From Vicia villosa (taxonomy: Eukaryota > Streptophyta > Magnoliopsida > Fabales > Fabaceae): a DNA stretch of 64,000 nucleotides. The position numbers were made by a program, and so were the translations under genes. The notes below the pieces were generated by a model. That model was not told the DNA's origin. It did not search any database and was given only the letters and a program-made list of their open reading frames with translations. Each line of letters starts with the position of its first letter. Position 1 is the first letter of the stretch. Below are positions 35,796-47,143 of the stretch, one piece after another. The DNA is taken from contig NW_026704997.1 in assembly GCF_029867415.1 (NCBI RefSeq), forward strand, positions 558,001-622,000, read 5' to 3'.

Positions 35796-36101
35796 TACTA
35801 CTATAAAGAATATTAAAGAATATTTGTGACTCTTAATATAACATATACAATTAAATAAATACTTAAAGAATATTAAGAGACATAAAAAAAATTTTAAATT
35901 AATATTTATGATGATTTATTTAATTGATTGTAACTGATTTGTATTTTTTATATTTTATGATTCAATTAATAGATAATATTAATTTTCGATCTAATGAATT
36001 TTGATTACCAATTAAATAATTTTAATAGAGTTTTTTAACATAAAATAATTTTATTGCTAGTGTTTTATATTTTTTAATTAATTATTAATATACAAATTAA
36101 A
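35796..36101. repeat. 306-bp direct repeat, copy 2
   Basis: Begins at the base after CTAG and matches copy 1 over its full length. Downstream sequence differs from that after copy 1. Confidence 0.9.
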
Positions 36102-38192
36102 GCCTATAAAAATATTTTTCGAATTACTAAATAACTATATTAATAGTTAAATAATATATACTCATGGTTATTATCTTTAAAATGAAACAAATATTTTTTT
36201 CTATTATATTATTATTGTTATATATTTTTTATCATAAAATATTTTATCAATGCTTTTTTTTAATATAATTATTTGTTATTATTGTAAACAATTAACACCT
36301 TTGATAAAATTAATAATATGGCTCTATATTTATTGAAAAAATATTTTCTACTGCTATATCTTCTTGTATTCAAAAAAAAAATTATACATTTTTATATAAA
36401 TTATAATTTTTATTATAATTATATAATAATAAAACATTTAATATAACTATATAATAGTCACAATCCTTAATATAATTATATATTAGTATTATATATTTAT
36501 ATTAATAATTTTTAGTTAATACGATATTATATTAATTTTTTTTAATACAACCATATATATTAGTAGCAAATATTTATCAAATTAATATCACTATATTCAC
36601 GATTTAAATTAATAGTGGGTGTTAGGTAAGAAAAGAGTGTAGGAGATTTAAATTAACAAATATTTATGACTCTTAATATATCATAAAGAATATTAAAGAA
36701 TATTTGTAACTCTTAATATAACATATAGAATTAAATAAGTACTTAAAGAATATTAAAAGACATAAACAAAAATGTAGAGTAATATTTATAATAATTAAAT
36801 TAATTGATTGTAACAAAAATGTAGAGTAATATTACATTCTATATTTTCTTTGTTAGTTTAATTCTTTTGTGAGTAGAGATTAAATTGCACCATAAATTAT
36901 ACATTTTTTTAATCTATGACATTATTGTAATTTAATAGTTATAAATGATCATTTAATAATTAAAATAATTCTTTAAAAAAATATATTATTCAATTTTTGG
37001 TCAAAAATAAATTACATTTAATTTGACCCATAAGTTATTTAAAATCATAGTTTAAAATATTATTCTAATTGTTACTTGAATTATAAAATTTTGACCCGGA
37101 TGCAACATATTTAAATGTGGTTTGAAAAAAAGACATGTGCGTCCTATTTTTTTTTTTCAACTTTCGTATTTTAATTGAAAATGAAAATTTCAAATTGTAG
37201 CACATAATTTAATATTTTTATAATTATTTTATTTTATTTTATTTACTTTCATAGAATAAAAAGTATATGGTCTCTCCATTTATTTCTAATTACTAACTGT
37301 TTAATGATTGAATTTAACACATATTTATGTAACATTATTGGTGCACTACGTATCATCATCAAGATTTTTTTTTTTTAAATTACTAAGAATTTAGTTTATC
37401 ATCATCTTCTATTAATAAAAATTTGACATTAAATATCAATAAATTAAAAAATTTAATTCAATAAATAACTTATTTAGAATATTTAAAACACAAATAAAAA
37501 TCATTAAAACATAAAATCAAACCATTAATTTAAAATAATTATGTATGCTTTTTTTGGTTCTTTCAAAATAATCCCTTTTCAAACATTTTTAATATGATAA
37601 TCAAAAATTGAGTTTAGTTTTTTTTATCATAAAAAAAATTATGTCATTATGAAATTTTAAAAACATCAATAATATCCTATAAAACACGTACTTATTTTTG
37701 AATAATTTATACGGTGTCTAAAATAAATAATATTTAATAACCCTTGTGATCTCAGAGAACCTTTTTTGATCGTGAAGAAAAAACTAATAAATGCAATAAA
37801 TTAGGAAAAGAGAAAAATAGAATATTTGGGAAATAAATGGGAGATTTGTTAGAAAAGCGCTTATTTTGAAATCAACCGAAAAATGAATTCTTTGCATTAA
37901 TTTACAAAATGATTTGTGCCAGATTAACACATATTTTGTCATGCTCTATCAAGAGCTTCCTTCTAGGTTCTAACCTAGTTCTTCAAATAGGTTTGTTGAG
38001 TAGTCTGTTTGATAAATATTTCACAGCACCATGTGTAATCTCTCCGAGTGAAAATGTATTGTCGACAGTGGCGAAATGGAACCATTGAAACATCATTTCT
38101 CCGTATAGTTTAAAAAATATTACACAATATCAAATCAAAATAATAACAATAGAAAATTTCTTACATAATATTCATAACATTTTTAAGTTTCC
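36102..38192. repeat. AT-rich repeat block, right copy, and flanking DNA
   Basis: 36150-36840 is the diverged second copy of 29110-29750. From 36840 to 38190 I see AT-rich DNA without a supported gene. 37900-38110 is less AT-rich and may be captured DNA of unknown origin. Confidence 0.55.
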
Positions 38193-38395
38193 GACGGTGT
38201 TGATGTACTTTCACTCTCTATAGGAAGTATTCCAAAACCATTTTATAATGACAGTTTTGCTATAGCTTCATTCGGAACAACGAAAAACGGTGTTTTTGTT
38301 TCGTGCTCAGCAGGCATCTGAGACCCTTTTGAATCAACAGTCGAGAATGGCGCACCGTGGAACATGACAGTAGCTGCTAGCTTCATTGGTTATTG
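38193..38395 (+). pseudogene. Subtilisin-like protease fragment
   Basis: One frame reads DGVDVLSLSIGSIPKPFYND, then SFAIASFGTTKNGVFVSCSA, then a stop, then DPFESTVENGAPWNMTVAAS. This is the plant subtilase S8 segment between the catalytic His and Ser. The oxyanion Asn of the S-A-G-N motif is Ile here, followed at once by TGA. Only about 65 codons are present, with no catalytic triad residues. It is an exon fragment captured in the Helitron-like element. Confidence 0.85.
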
Positions 38396-38640
38396 AAGGC
38401 TGGAACTGGTATAGCATATGAGTGTCACTAAAATATGAGTTCCTGATCAAAATACTATAGGTAACCGTTAGCGTAATCGGAGAAACCTATATCGAAACGA
38501 ACCGCCACCTGAAATTGAAAGCATAAACAAAATCAAAATAGTACAAAGAACCGATCAATCTCTCTCATTGCCATCCTTTCTTTTTTATGGCCAAGCAAAC
38601 TTGTGCTTCATCATCGAACCTGCATAAACCCACGTCAAAA

Positions 38641-38728
38641 AAGACAACCCGAACGCACCTACAGAAGCTAAGTGCATACACAAAGAAGACAACCCGGACG
38701 TACCTGCAGAAGCTAAGTGCATACCCTT
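38641..38728. repeat. 45-bp direct duplication
   Basis: A unit beginning AAGACAACCCGAACGCACCT occurs twice with a few differences. Confidence 0.85.
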
Positions 38729-39580
38729 ACTAAGGGAAACCTCTGCTAATTGAGAGTTTCATCTTCATTGTGATGAAATTCTAATTTCGCATTGAGTTAT
38801 TTTGAACCCTTCCCTTCAACAATCAAGAAAAAGTTGAGCAAAAATCAGAATCAAACATACTTCAGAAGGAGAAAGGGAAAAAGATAGAACATAAAACATA
38901 AATAAGTACCTATAAAATTCACTCGAATTATTGTTGCTCTGCTTTATTGTGTTTCAATCTAAATAAAATTGAATTGTGCATCTGATTGATTCTTCCTGTA
39001 TTTTATTGTTGCTCTGCTTTATGGTTGATATTCTTCCTGTATTTTATGGTCCAAAATATTCAACCAACGCTAGGCTGATCGCTGCTTTCCATTAAAATCA
39101 CAAATGTAAACACAATCATCATCATGAATGCCTTTTTCCTATTAGGCAATTTATTTATTGGCATTCCCTGTTCAGGGGAAAACGTCAAAATTTACTATTA
39201 TAAAACAAAATTTATACACTCAAATTTATGTATTATAGGAGGAAAAAGAAGGAACACAGTATCACAGATTTAGATAACTTACATTCAAAGTTAATGCTTT
39301 CTGAGACCTGATGATTGATCGGTGTTTCCCGGTCAAAAAAATCAAAACCGACTGGAAGGTCTCTGGTATCATGATTTAACGCATTGAGATATATTTCTCA
39401 GCAACAGCATAAGCCGACTTTGTCATCAGCAAATTTAGATATCGAGAGATATAATAGTGTTATAATTGAATAATTAACTTCAAAATCCGAAAGAGAACCG
39501 AAATTGAACAGATCTGCGAGTGTGCAAACAAACCCTAACGCTAATTGAATGAAATAGATGAGAGAAAGATAAAGATTACC
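38729..39580. other. Helitron interior, possible intron of captured gene
   Basis: No domain is recognised. On the minus strand this follows the VPS60-like exon and a GT donor-like junction, so part may be captured intron. Confidence 0.35.
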
Positions 39581-39641
39581 CTTTCGTTGGCATCTTTGAT
39601 GGAAAGGGGAGGTTCTTTGTTCTTTTTGGCGCCGAAGATCG
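39581..39641 (-). pseudogene. VPS60 (CHMP5) first-exon fragment
   Basis: The minus strand reads IFGAKKNKEPPLSIKDANER, matching the N-terminus of the ESCRT-III-associated protein VPS60, and runs into a donor-like GGTAATC. The ATG-Arg-Arg start is not preserved. Upstream, an AG acceptor and a CT-rich leader-like sequence (39700-39850) suggest that promoter or leader DNA was captured as well. The remaining exons are absent. Confidence 0.7.
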
Positions 39642-40192
39642 GATCAGAACCGAAGAATTACCTACAAATAACACACAAAATCATCAATTACATAAACTAA
39701 TTAAAATTGCAAAAAGATGCCGCCGGAAGAGAGAACAGGAAGAACAGAGGAAGAGAGAAAGGAGGGATCGTTTTTGCATTTGAAAAAGAAACAGTTTTGT
39801 AAAACTGCTGTAGAAGAAGGTTGAAGGGGAAGATTGAAAGTTATGGTTGTGAATGATGAAGCATTTTCGTAACCGTAAGCGGTTTTAGGGAACGTGAATG
39901 AATGGAAGAATAAAAGGGTAGAATATAGACCAATCTGTTAACCTCCATTGAACATGGGGAGATAGTAACCGCTGGAATTTTTAACGTGAATTGAATTGAT
40001 GAAGAGCATAATTTTGAGGATGCTGATGTGGAATTATGAGGGAACAAATGCTGATGTGGAAGGCCTAAAAATTGAGCAAATGGTAGACTCTTCTTATATG
40101 ATAGATTTGATGTGGCATAAATTTATAATGATGTAGCAAAATTAAAACTATGTGGCATTAGATGTCGGAGTCTGTTTTAATATATATAATAG

Positions 40193-40280
40193 ATTATATT
40201 ATTTTGTTGTTCAATTTAGGGTGAAAGAATTCAAGTATTATATTATTTTGTTGTTCGATTTAGGGTGAAAGAATTCAAGT
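40193..40280. repeat. 44-bp tandem duplication at the Helitron 5' edge
   Basis: ATTATATTATTTTGTTGTTC plus 24 more bases occurs at 40193-40236 and 40237-40280 with one mismatch. It begins at the proposed Helitron boundary. Confidence 0.9.
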
Positions 40281-40563
40281 TTTTGTGTGCCACGATCTCA
40301 CACCAAAGTGGACGGAAAGGATAAAGAAAAATATGATATGTGTAAATGGTAATGTACTAATGTGTATATGATAATGATTGTAATCAATTTGTTTATTTCA
40401 AATGGTTAGTGCATTATATTCATATTATATAGGTTTAAATCATATTAAAATTAGTAGATTCCCCTGTTATTTAAGTTGTTTTTTTATTTTCTTATGTTTG
40501 AAAATTGTGGTTTTAAAATTTTGTCAACCATGGCCATTTGGTCGAAAATAGAAACCTTTACCA
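40281..40563. other. DNA between Helitron and gypsy remnant
   Basis: Nothing recognised; it may be the decayed continuation of the gypsy pol region. Confidence 0.4.
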
Positions 40564-40971
40564 CTAAGCCATTTGTTTTCCTTGTTTAATAACTTGCATC
40601 AAAATAAATCTTCTTAAGAAATTTATCTTTCCAAGTAGGGACTGCAACTCTTTCTTTCTTGATGGTGCTGTTGTTTCCAAAATAGCATTCTTCTTGTTTT
40701 GATGAATCTTTATTCCCTTCGTGTGGACCACAAAGTCCAAAAAATCACCTGCCTGCACAAAAAAGGTACATTTAAAAGGATTCATCTTCAAACCATGTTT
40801 CCTCATTTTTTCGAAGGATTGGCGAAGGTGATCCAAATGACTTTCGTTTGATACAGATTTTACCACTATGTCATCAATGTACACATGCATAAAAGTATGG
40901 ATAAAACCATGAAATATAGAGTTCATTGCTCTTTGGTAAGTTGCCCCAGCATTTTTTAAACCAAAAGGCAT
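40564..40971 (-). pseudogene. Gypsy reverse transcriptase fragment (Tat/Ogre or Athila type)
   Basis: Reads MPFGLKNAGATYQRAMN, then the intact catalytic box YIDDIVVKS, then HGLKMNPFKCTFFV and LQSLLGKINFLRRF of the RT thumb. The N-terminal half of the domain is cut off exactly where the Tekay-like LTR begins (40975). The gag of the same kind of element lies at 45360-47143 on the same strand. Confidence 0.85.
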
Positions 40972-40974
40972 AAC

Positions 40975-42978
40975 TGTAACACCATATTTTCCCCATCTAT
41001 ATTTAAATAAAAATCAGAGTAATTAAAATTTCCAATCAACATAAAATAGGATGCTACATATTCAACATCAAAAATTTGCTCAAACATTTAACAAATGGAT
41101 ACATAACACACTTATTCGGATGAACCGACATCACAATCATCATGGTGTTCAACTTCTTTTTATCAATGCAACGGAAACAATTCAAAATGAATCAATCATC
41201 ATCTTCAACAACTTAAAATCCAACATCGTAACAAATAAAAGAGAGTCTATAATGCTCTCACAATCTTTCAAAAATAGATCATAATATAATAACAAAACAA
41301 GCGTTCATCCCCGGTGTTACGTATTAGAGCAAGACCTGACTCAATCTACACAATACTAGGCGCCACTCCATACCTCAAGCAACTCTAATCTTTGTCACAT
41401 GCGCATTACCCACATAAAGGTAACATTCAAACATAAGGAGTGAGATATCATAACAATATAAACGAAAATATGATAATGAGCAGATAAAGTATGGCATACA
41501 TAATTATAATATTCATACTTCATGCATCTCATCATTCCACATTGCAGTTTCAACAATCACACCTCACGATCATACAATTACTTCTTATTCATCCACAACA
41601 TCACAAACTGCAATGAGACCAACTTATTTGACTACATGCATGTGGTACCATAACACATTGCTTTTTCCATATAAGGCCACATCGCCATTTGCCATTTAGG
41701 CCACATCGCTATTTGCCATTAAGGCCACATCGCTACAAAATGCATGCAACTCTATCATATGAAAACAACTTATGCAATAACACCACACACATCAACGGAA
41801 TATGCCAACATAGGCCACCTCTTACACATCGCTTATCCATACATCATTACAACATCATTACATCAAGAAATTCCATCAATTATATCATTATGTTCACAAC
41901 TTCGCATTATAACAATTTACCGGAAAATAAGTTTTCATAAAATCTCCTCATAATATTCCCAAATTGATTTTATTAGATAAAAAATGTTTTTAGATTTTCG
42001 TAGGTTCGAACAACGCGTCAAACGGATACGCGAGTCAAAAGTTATGACCTTTACAAAAATATGTCAAAAATTGGACGTTGTTCGAGTCGACGCAAGCCTT
42101 TCTTAGGTTGACTCATAGCTGATCATGTCCCCCTCGGGTCCACTCAGGTCGACCATGAGTCGACTCATGCTGTGTTTTTGAAAATCTATGAGTTGACGCT
42201 GAGATTCTTCGGGTCGACGCATAGTTGTTAAAAGCTGAATTTTTCTGCGATTTTGTGTTTATAGGGCTGCGATTTCTTGACTCAAAAATCCATTTTTACC
42301 AAAATTTTAACACCAAAACAGTTCTCTATTCTACACAAATTGGACATAAACATTTCCCCATCATCACACTCATCGATTTCACAACAATTCAACAAATTAC
42401 AAAGGATTCACACATTATCCATCATCAACATCATAACATCACATACACACAAAAATCCAATTTCACATAAAACATGAACACAAAATTATGAATCCCATCT
42501 CTACCATAACCCATCATCATATAATCCCTTATAGTGTTAGAACTCCACTCTTACCTTAGTGTTCTTAGTTCTCTATGAAATCTCCTTGCCCTAACCTTCG
42601 TGTTCTCCATTTTTCCTCATTCTCCCTTTCTCTGGTTTCACGATCGATACAATTGTATTCTCTCTCTTGTTTTCCCAATATAAGCCTTTAAACCCCTAAT
42701 ATGATAATCCCAATTTACCCTCCCTTATTCTTTTTATTAATTAATTAAATCTAATTTATTTATTTACTAACCATATTGTTATTACTATTAAAATAATAAT
42801 AACAACAATAATTCTACTAATATTATAATATTTACACATTCACTTATATTCTTACTTTCTCATCACAACTATCTTATTCTAAGATTTCTACCCCACAATT
42901 CACATTATAACATACACATCATATCACATCACTTATTTTAAAATTATAAAATAAATACGGTAAAAACGAGGCGTTACA
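40975..42978 (-). repeat. Tekay-like chromovirus 3' LTR
   Basis: 2,004 bp from TGTAACACCA to GCGTTACA. The + strand then reads ACTCTCCCCCACTTAAA, a polypurine tract on the minus strand, which fixes the orientation. It contains a short tandem repeat (AGGCCACATCGC, 41674-41735) and, like the solo LTR at 18691, a variant of AACGGATACGCGAGTCAAAA. Confidence 0.85.
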
Positions 42979-44145
42979 ACTCTCCCCCACTTAAAAATAT
43001 TTTCGTCTTAAAAAATTACCTGATGCAAATAACTCCGGGTATGACTCTCGCATCTTACTCTCTAACTCCCATGTCATGCTTTCTCCGGTAGCTCCCCCCA
43101 TACTACCTTCACAAGAGGGATCTCTTTGCCTCTCAACGTCTTGATTTCCTAGTTTTCGATCCTTACTGGTAAAGTTTCGACCGTAAGATTATCTCGCACT
43201 TGCACATCATCTATCGGTATCGTATGAGATGGATCAGAAATATATTTTTGCAATTGCGATACATGGAACACATCATGTAAGTTTGACAAGTTAGGTGGTA
43301 ATGCCATCCTATACGCAACACTTCCAACTTTCTCCAAAATCTGATACGGACCAATAAATCGAGAAGTTAGTTTCTTAGATTTCAGGGAACATCCATCACC
43401 GGTTAATGGAGTGACCCTCAAAAACACATGATCTCCTGCTTCAAACTCAAGGTATTTTCTCCTTTGATCGTGATAACTTTTATGTCTACTCTGAGAAATT
43501 TTCATTTGTTCTCGAATCAACCTCACCTTTTCTAAAGTCTGTTGAACAATTTCACGTCCAAGTACTACGCCCTCACCCGATTCATACCAGCATAACAGAG
43601 TTCTACACCTTATACCGTACAATGCATTAAATGGTGCCATTCCAATGCTAGAATGGTAACTATTGTTATATGTAAACTCAATCTGTGGAAGATGACTATC
43701 CCAAGTACCTCCTTGTTCAAGTACACAAGCTCTCAGTAAGTCTTACAATGACTGAATAGTCCTTCTTTAATTGGCCATTTATCTGCGGATGATAAGTAAA
43801 ACTCAACCTCAGATTAAATCCCAACAACTCTTGCAAACTCTTCTAAAAATCCAACATAAACCTCGGATTTCTACCAGACACTATACATAACGGTATACCA
43901 TGCAACTTCACAATCACTCTGATGTAGATTTCAACTAACCTCGACACATGAAAACTAATATTGATAAGAATAAAATGAGCTGACTACATCAACCTATCAA
44001 CTATTACCCAAATTGAATCATATCCTCTAGGAGTATTTGGAAAACCCGTTACGAAATCCATCAATATACTATCCCATTTCCATTCCGGAACTTCTAGCGG
44101 TTGCACCAATCCTGCTAGTTTCTCATGTTCGATCTTCGACTAAGT
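42979..44145 (-). pseudogene. Tekay-like chromovirus integrase and chromodomain
   Basis: From 44145 downward the frame pieces read [38 protein letters not shown] and HGIPLCIVS, then ACVLEQGGTWDSHLPQIEFT and the clean frame 43149-43640 (GPYQILEKVGSVAYRMALPP). A chromodomain remnant follows at 43020-43140. The Asp in the usual SDRDPRF context is Gly. Sequence upstream of integrase is missing, cut at about 44145. Confidence 0.85.
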
Positions 44146-44184
44146 ATCCCCCATGGATCTCATCCAGAGACAGACAGAATTCCT

Positions 44185-44196
44185 GCTCTGACACCA
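44185..44196 (-). promoter_or_regulatory. Primer binding site, tRNA-Met type
   Basis: TGGTGTCAGAGC on the minus strand, two bases from the LTR end. It marks 44199 onward as a 5' LTR. Only about 40 bases of internal sequence remain before the junction to the Tekay-like element. Confidence 0.75.
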
Positions 44197-44198
44197 AT

Positions 44199-45327
44199 TG
44201 AAATTTTGGTTACAGCAGACTCAGATGTCATATAAGGGTGTCGTGACATCTAATCTGACATTATAAAAATAAACAAGATAGGAATACAAACAACAATGCA
44301 GAAAAGCAATAAAAGCACAACAGAATTGTTCACCCAGTTAGGTGTACAATAACACCTACTCTGGGGGCTACCAAGCCAGGGATGAAGTCCACTATTAGCA
44401 GTATCAATTCAAAGCTAAATTCCCCCGTTTACAATTCTCACTTAATCACTACCCAATGACCCTTCTACCTAGATTCTCCATAGATATGAGAAACCACTCT
44501 CACTCCCAATCATCTCAATGATGTCTAGCAGTTGACAACTCAGCCACTGCATCAACAGCTCTTCACCAGCATTCTCAGCACACAAACAAATACAACTTGG
44601 AGTTACTAACAAGCTTTCTCCAAGAATAAAAACTGCATTCATTGCTTCATAGGTTTTGAGTGAGTAAAATAAACCTCTTGCCTACAGGCTTCGAGGTGGA
44701 CACTACAACTTCTCTTGCTTCACAGCTTTGAGAAGAACATACGGTGACCTTCCCACAACCCGGGAGGTTCACTCTACAGACTCAGCCCTTAAAAACTACA
44801 TTATTAAAATTACGGCTTTGTACTAAACTTAGGTTACAAAGCTTATATTTATAACCTATTCCCAACTGGACTTGGGCCTTCAATCACAGCTTTAGTTGCT
44901 GTTACAAATCAGCAGAAAAATCTGCAACACAAGTCTTCGATCTTTTGTTTCCTAAATAATCTCCTTATTTAGGAAGTCTTCATTCACCTTGATTTTTGAT
45001 TGAAACTTTTAATCCTTAAAATATGCGCCACATAGGATTGCATAATATTCTCCTGAATATTCTGCATCTGTTAAACTGAATCTCAACTAATCCAACCCAG
45101 CCAGTGCATGACAACTTTCAAAACATGATGTTTCCTAAAATGTAGCCTAAGATAAATAAGGAAACATAACAGCTAAATATAACAGTTTCTGCTGTCAAAT
45201 ACTGATGTCATGACATCATACATGACATCCAACTAAATCCTGTATTAGCTTAAACAACCAAAACCTGCATAACACAACACACATGAATTTTTTACCACAA
45301 AATGCAGCCAATATGAAAACATCTACA
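44199..45327 (-). repeat. SIRE-like LTR (copy 2), 5' LTR with primer site
   Basis: Starts TGAAATTTTGG on the + strand beside the primer site. It contains ACTTAATCACTACCCAATGA and TGAAGTCCACTATTAGCAG, shared with the LTR at 60045-60984 and, inverted, with 14640-15740. The outer edge at about 45327 (CATCTACA) is estimated. It interrupts the gypsy gag region. Confidence 0.65.
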
Positions 45328-45359
45328 AAAATCTCATCATATTTCGTCACATCGAAAGT

Positions 45360-47143
45360 CTATGTTTTCTTAGGAAATTTATCGTTCTTTTCTGGTTCAA
45401 AAGGATTATTCCCATTCGAAGGGGATAACATTTTATAAGGATAAGGTGGACCTTGATTTAATTCAGCCATGTCTACTTCGCCTTCTTCGAATTACTTCGC
45501 CTTCTTCGAATCACCATAATTTGCTTGTTCCTCCTCTTCGGCTTCGACCTATACAATCCTTTCTTTTTTATTACTCTTATTTGCTCTAGCCTTTTCAGCC
45601 TTCAAGCGTTCTACTTGTCGAACTCTGTCTGCCAATTGGGCCATATCTCTAAGGTAAGTTGGATCTAACTTCTTTCTGATAGAGAAATCTAAACCTCTAG
45701 CAGCCATTTCGACTAGTTCATGTTCGGACACTTGTGTGAAGCACCTTGCCTTTAAAAGGCGCAACCTGTTGAGGTAATCATCTATGTGTTCACTAAATTT
45801 CCGCTTCACATTGGTGAATTTTCTTAGGCTTATCTTTGACTGGCCTATATAAAACTACTCATGAAATAACCTTTCTAAACGAGACCAGTCTTGAATGGAA
45901 TTTGTTGAGAGGGTGGTGAACCAAGTGAACGCATTATTGGTTAGCAAACTAGGAAAGTACTTTATCCTTAGGCTTTCGTTATTTGCTATGTCCCCGGCCT
46001 CGGTAAGGTACCTAGCTATGTGTTCGACGGTAGATTCGCTGGTGTCACTAGAGAACTTTGTGAATTTTGGGACTTTCCAACCCCTAGGTAATTCGGTTTG
46101 TAAAATGTACCTAAATATAAGAGAAGTATAATTTGGCCTTCGAAGGCCAACATTCACCCCATTTCGCACCATAATTCTTTCGATCATGGTAGCCAAGTTA
46201 TTATCTCCTAACATCTCATTTTGTCGAACACGTTGGACAACTTCGTCAGCGTTCTGGTTTCGATAAACTAATACAACTCTTTGTGGTTCTTCTTCCTTAG
46301 GTCAGCATGTTGATTTCTAGGTAGTTCGACCCTTATTCCCTGATTATATTTACCAGCATTGTGTGTGCCTGGATGTACTTGGTTAATTGTTAGATCCTCT
46401 TCGAATGTTCTACCCTGATTTTCTCTTATTCAACCATGACGGAGTGGTTGAATTGGTTCCCTGGGAGCCCTAAAGAAATCTGCAATTCGCCCCATCTACT
46501 TTGCCATTTGCTGGTTCGCATGGGCATTTTGTAAGTTTGCTTGTGTTGCATTGTGGATCAAAGGGATGAATATTGCACTCATTTGTTGAGCAAGTACCCC
46601 CGCCATTTTGTGATTACTTTCATCCATCTTTTGCCTTAAAACTGCTGAGGAATTTTTTGTAAGTGCATGCAATTGGGTAGAAAATCATTTTGGTCGGATA
46701 TTCTGACCCAGATTATTAATGCCAGAGTCTGATCCTTGCAAGGGTGGGAATATGGATGTTAATGGATTCGTGTATGTAGACGTACTATTGTGTAAATCTT
46801 CCATAAAGGATGTTATCATGCCATATGGAGGATCTCGCATTGGGATCGATAATCCTGGTGTATATGGCTTAGATACATTAAATCCTGGGGGCCTTGGGGT
46901 CACAGGTTAACCCTGATTCATTGTAGAGGAGACATTTGGCCCACTCTACGAATTCGAAGGTATGGCCGTTGTACCTTGAATTGATGGTATGGCTTCAGTC
47001 GTATTCGTAAAGACCGTGCCTTCTCCTGTCGGAGGAGGGATTTGTTCTACGTTGTTATTAGGATGGTTTGCCATCTTCCTATTGTGTTTCCTTTTTGGTA
47101 TTGCTTCGTTGGTATTGGCTAATTTCTCACTCCTTAGTCTCAT
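45360..47143 (-). pseudogene. Gypsy gag region (Tat/Ogre or Athila type)
   Basis: The leader frame starts at 47143 (MRLRSEKLANTNE). The Retrotrans_gag-type core at 45855-46214 contains LPRGWKVPKFTKFSSDTSES and NAFTWFTTLSTNSIQDWSRL. After a stop it continues at 45549-45809 with RKFSEHIDDYLNRLRLLKAR and LADRVRQVERLKAEKARANK. Frames are broken in several places. It belongs with the RT fragment at 40564. Confidence 0.8.

Larger units (their letters stand above)
27418..40193 (-). mobile_element. Putative 12.8-kb Helitron with captured gene fragments
   Basis: On the minus strand the 5' end reads A|TCTATTATATATATTAAAAC at 40194-40174, the common plant Helitron start. The 3' end (27446-27418) reads CCCGTGC-GAAC-GCACGGG, then TAAGACA, then CTAG|T: a hairpin 7 nt from CTRR, with host A and T at the outer edges as Helitrons require. 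Inside lie fragments of unrelated genes (a subtilase on the + strand, a VPS60 exon on the minus strand), a gene-like intron-rich block and two minisatellites. No Rep/helicase was found, so it would be non-autonomous. Pairing of the two ends is inference; a second 3' terminus at 35795 shows nesting. Confidence 0.5.

Noticed and set aside
29603..36101. 306-bp direct repeats as LTRs of a retrotransposon
   Set aside because: The repeats lack TG...CA ends, no primer site or polypurine tract lies inside them, and homology to an older repeat crosses the start of copy 1.
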